This document shows, piece by piece, positions 61,713 to 64,000 of a stretch of DNA of 64,000 nt; position 1 is the first letter of the stretch, and the number at the start of each line of letters is the position of its first letter. The stretch lies in the NCBI RefSeq assembly GCF_037890675.1, contig NZ_CP149574.1:1116001-1180000 (forward strand), in the 5' to 3' direction. The position numbers and the translations under genes are program-made. The stretch comes from Methylovirgula sp. 4M-Z18 (GTDB lineage Bacteria; Pseudomonadota; Alphaproteobacteria; Rhizobiales; Beijerinckiaceae). The notes beneath the pieces were generated by a model. It saw nothing but the letters and a program-made list of their open reading frames with translations. It ran no database searches and was not told where the DNA came from.

Positions 61713-62440
61713 CGGCCGCACAGAGCATCGACCGATGCCTCAGCGGGAGAAAGGCCGGCGTAAGTCGTTTGCGAGCAAAGCGCCTGGTCCGCGGCGCAAT
61801 ATTCCGCGAAGCGGAAGGGCTGATCGTCCAGCCGCGCGTGTAGGCTCCCACCTTCCGTATGGACGATGACCGTTTGGCCGGTGGTCGCGCGGACGCAATC
61901 CTTGCGCGCTTCCAACGGTACGCTGGTATGGCGGCGCGGGCAGACGATGGCGAGGCCTTCGACCACGGTCACTGTCGTCTCATGGCTGGCGTTGCGTATG
62001 TCGAGGATCGTGCCGCGTACGCCGATCGTCGCGACCGGCGTTTCGATATCGTAGGCAGGTTTGGCGAATGTGCCGGTGGCGAAGCGGAAGACGCCTTTCG
62101 CCAGGCCGATCGAAACCTTTTGCGCCGACGATGCGTCGGAATAGACGAATTTATCCAGGACCACTTGCGACACGGGGCCGAGCGACAGATTGGTCTGATC
62201 GAGGAAAACGAGCTTGGTCGTGGAATCCGCGGCGGTGCGCACGGTTTCGTTGCGAATCACATTGTCGCCCTGGGCGAGCGGTCCGGGATGGGCGCCGCCC
62301 GTGTGGCGCACGTCATTGTGCACGACATCCGCGTCGCCGATCGCATCCTGCGCCGCGGCAACGGTAATATTCGACAGCACGATGCCGATGCAGAGCGCTA
62401 ACAATGTCGCCCCGAACCGGAAATTTTTAAAATGCCCCAT
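61709..62440 (-). CDS. Exported FecR-domain protein
   Basis: A 243-residue protein with a signal peptide (FGATLLALCIGIVLSNITVAAA) and a FecR domain (about 60-150, with VIRNETVRTAADSTTKLVFL and GVFRFATGTFAKPAYDIETP, GVRGT). There is no cytosolic helix-turn-helix, ruling out a classic FecR anti-sigma partner with membrane helix; it is likely periplasmic or surface-exposed. A cysteine-rich end (EYCAADQALCSQT) is noted. It is coupled to the autotransporter gene by ATGA overlap and may control or chaperone it. Confidence 0.85.
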   Translation of the reverse strand: MGHFKNFRFGATLLALCIGIVLSNITVAAAQDAIGDADVVHNDVRHTGGAHPGPLAQGDNVIRNETVRTAADSTTKLVFLDQTNLSLGPVSQVVLDKFVYSDASSAQKVSIGLAKGVFRFATGTFAKPAYDIETPVATIGVRGTILDIRNASHETTVTVVEGLAIVCPRRHTSVPLEARKDCVRATTGQTVIVHTEGGSLHARLDDQPFRFAEYCAADQALCSQTTYAGLSPAEASVDALCGR

Positions 62441-62659
62441 GCCAAGATGCCCCCCATCCGAGCCGCGACAAGTATATCTTCTCTTGTCCACCCGGGATAG
62501 TACGCATTTATGCCTAAGACATCGTTGCTATAGCGTGTGTGTTCTATGACCACACGGCGCGCACGCAAGCGAAACGTTGCATATATTGCTTGCCGCGCAA
62601 GAGTTTCCTGCCGCGCTTATGTAGGCATACGAATGATCTCGACCGCTTCCGCGACGACC

Positions 62660-63277
62660 CTATTGCGCCAGTTCCTTCAAGCCGCGGCGGATCAGCGCGC
62701 TCGCCTCGGCACTCTCGCCCAAGGCCTTCACGCTCGCCGCGACGGCGCTTGCCGCTTGCGGGCGCCCATAACCGAGGTTGACGAGGGCCGAGATCGCGTC
62801 CTGCACCGCGCGCGGTGTATCCTTGGCTTCGGCCTCGCCCGCGAGTTTGGCGGCCATCGGGTCGACCGTGCCGAATGCCGGCGCCTTGTCCTTCAATTCC
62901 GCGACGATGCGCGCGGCGAGTTTCGGTCCGACCCCCGGCGCGCGCGCCACCGCCGCCTTGTCCTGCATGCCGATGGCGGAGGTGAGTTGGTCCGGCGGCA
63001 GCACACCTAAAATCGCCAGCGCGACCTTGGAACCGACGCCTTGCACGCTTTGCAGCAGGCGGAACCAGTCGCGCTCGCCATTGGTCAGGAAACCGAACAG
63101 ACGGATCGCGTCCTCGCGCACCTGCGTCTCGATCGCGAGCGCGCAGGCCTCGCCGACCCGCGGCAGCTTTTGCAACGTCCGGCTGGAGCATTGCACGACA
63201 TAGCCGACGCCCTGCACGTCGAGAATGACGAAATCGTCGCCGAAGGAATCGATGAGGCCCTTGAGCTTGCCGATCAT
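62660..63277 (-). CDS. ruvA: Holliday junction branch migration protein RuvA
   Basis: A 205-residue protein starting [20 protein letters not shown]. The central helix-hairpin-helix motifs ([20 protein letters not shown] and [20 protein letters not shown]) bind four-way junctions, and the C-terminal RuvB-binding domain ([20 protein letters not shown]) is intact. Its start overlaps the ruvC stop by one base (TAATG). RuvB is not the next gene on this side. Confidence 0.96.
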   Translation of the reverse strand: MIGKLKGLIDSFGDDFVILDVQGVGYVVQCSSRTLQKLPRVGEACALAIETQVREDAIRLFGFLTNGERDWFRLLQSVQGVGSKVALAILGVLPPDQLTSAIGMQDKAAVARAPGVGPKLAARIVAELKDKAPAFGTVDPMAAKLAGEAEAKDTPRAVQDAISALVNLGYGRPQAASAVAASVKALGESAEASALIRRGLKELAQ

Positions 63278-63756
63278 TATTTAGGCCTCCCGCGGTGCTG
63301 CGCATGGCAGATGGCGACGGCCAGCGCATCGGCCGCGTCGGCGCTTTTGGCATTGGCCTTGGGCAGCAGGACTTTCACCATCATGCCGATCTGCGCCTTC
63401 TCCGCATGGCCCGTGCCGGTCACGGTCTTCTTGACGAGATTGGTGGCATATTCGTGAGTCGGCAAGCCCGCCATGGCCGGCACGAGCAAAGCGATGCCGC
63501 GCGCCTGGCCGAGCTTGAGCGTCGATTGCGCGCCGCTGTTGACGAAAGTTTCCTCCACCGCCGCTTCGTCGGGCCGGTGGGTGTGAACGATTTCGGCCAG
63601 GCCCTCGTAAAGCTGGCGTAGGCGGTCGGGCAGGGTGAGCTTGTCATCGGAATGCACGGTGCCGCAGGCGACGAAGGCGAGCCGCGAGCCCTCCGCCTCA
63701 ATGATGCCCCAGCCCGTGTTGCGCAGGCCGGGGTCGATGCCGATGATCCGGGTCAT
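63277..63756 (-). CDS. ruvC: Holliday junction resolvase RuvC
   Basis: A 159-residue RNase H-fold nuclease that cleaves Holliday junctions. The four catalytic acids are Asp8 ([14 protein letters not shown]), Glu68 (AAVEETFVN), Asp140 and Asp143 ([13 protein letters not shown]). It is slightly shorter than the Escherichia coli enzyme but complete. It forms an overlapping pair with ruvA. Confidence 0.96.
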   Translation of the reverse strand: MTRIIGIDPGLRNTGWGIIEAEGSRLAFVACGTVHSDDKLTLPDRLRQLYEGLAEIVHTHRPDEAAVEETFVNSGAQSTLKLGQARGIALLVPAMAGLPTHEYATNLVKKTVTGTGHAEKAQIGMMVKVLLPKANAKSADAADALAVAICHAQHRGRPK

Positions 63757-63814
63757 GCCGCGTGATTCCTGCGTGCGCTACAGTATGGGTGCGATTCTGG
63801 GGCCACTTTCCGGG

Positions 63815-63974
63815 CCGTCATTGCGAGCGAAGCGAAGCAATCCATCTCCCCACCTATGATCTGTCGCAGACGGTTCGAGCAGTTTCCGCTCTTCGTCGCA
63901 ATGGCCGCTACTGTGACAAAATTTTCGCGGGAGGGAGATGGATTGCTTCGTCGCTCCGCTCCTCGCAATGACGG
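63815..63974. repeat. Second inverted pair of the CGTCATTGCGAG...GCAATCCAT repeat
   Basis: The arms are 63815-63850 and 63933-63974, near reverse complements that begin CCGTCATTGCGAGCGAAGCG and end CTCGCAATGACGG. They belong to the same family as the pair at 722-840. The remaining bases to the window end hold the start of a CTTCTCCCTCTG element. Confidence 0.85.
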
Positions 63975-64000
63975 TAGAGGCATACCCCCTTCTCCCTCTG

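Noticed and set aside
1-64000. CRISPR arrays, prophage genes and rRNA operons
   Set aside because: No regularly spaced direct repeats, phage structural genes or rRNA sequence were seen.

Overview
The window is about 64 kb of GC-rich chromosome from an alphaproteobacterium, most likely of the order Hyphomicrobiales (Rhizobiales). Pointers are a proteobacterial aa3-oxidase subunit IV, a ZapA plus DUF4164 pair, UbiK, an ACC deaminase with its divergent Lrp-type regulator, a polyhydroxyalkanoate (PHA) cluster, a DUF6489 protein, two tandem small-RNA genes arranged like AbcR/alpha-r15, and several copies of the CGTCATTGCGAG...GCAATCCAT repeat common in this order. A Beijerinckiaceae or Methylocystaceae-like host would fit, but the sequence alone does not settle the family.

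Layout. 1-5.1 kb: phenylalanine/tyrosine breakdown (hpd, hmgA, fumarylacetoacetase, maiA on +; phhA convergent), enough to take phenylalanine to fumarate and acetoacetate apart from transamination. 5.3-6.1 kb: small oxidase subunit, zapA and a coiled-coil protein. 6.3-12 kb: carbon metabolism set tkt-gap-pgk-fba. 12-20 kb: a repeat-rich unknown gene, an L,D-transpeptidase lipoprotein, an SDR, acdS/acdR, a TSUP exporter and propionyl-CoA synthetase. 19.7-21.9 kb: an AT-richer islet with decayed sequence and a two-gene DUF5343-HEPN cassette, the best candidate for an uncharacterised toxin or defence module. 22-30 kb: housekeeping genes (lgt, MidA-like methyltransferase, pgeF, ubiK, rhomboid, ybjN-like, proC, TetR, csaA, tRNA-Gln). 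30-32.5 kb: a PepSY protein-response regulator-histidine kinase operon. 32.6-41.4 kb: accessory block with a decayed IS256-like transposase, a giant three-module glycosyltransferase and a polytopic membrane protein. 41.5-41.9 kb: two tandem sRNA genes on the minus strand. 43.5-51.8 kb: PHA and fatty-acid metabolism (phasin, depolymerase, MaoC hydratase, acyl-CoA ligase, DUF6489, AraC regulator, PHA synthase, acyl-CoA dehydrogenase). 52-54 kb: bioY-DUF1284 and a ParB-like/exported protein pair. 54.4-58.7 kb: kup and an NRAMP-like transporter whose leader carries two small ORFs and two similar hairpins that hide the ribosome-binding sites. 58.7-62.4 kb: a FecR-autotransporter pair. 62.6-63.8 kb: ruvC-ruvA.

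The most interesting items are the DUF5343-HEPN pair, the NRAMP leader with duplicated hairpins and small ORFs, the tandem sRNAs (supported by compensatory changes between the two copies), the acdS/acdR intergenic dyad, and several dispersed palindromic repeats, one of which abuts an apparent start codon. All functional calls come from reading motifs and family resemblance; no database search was run.
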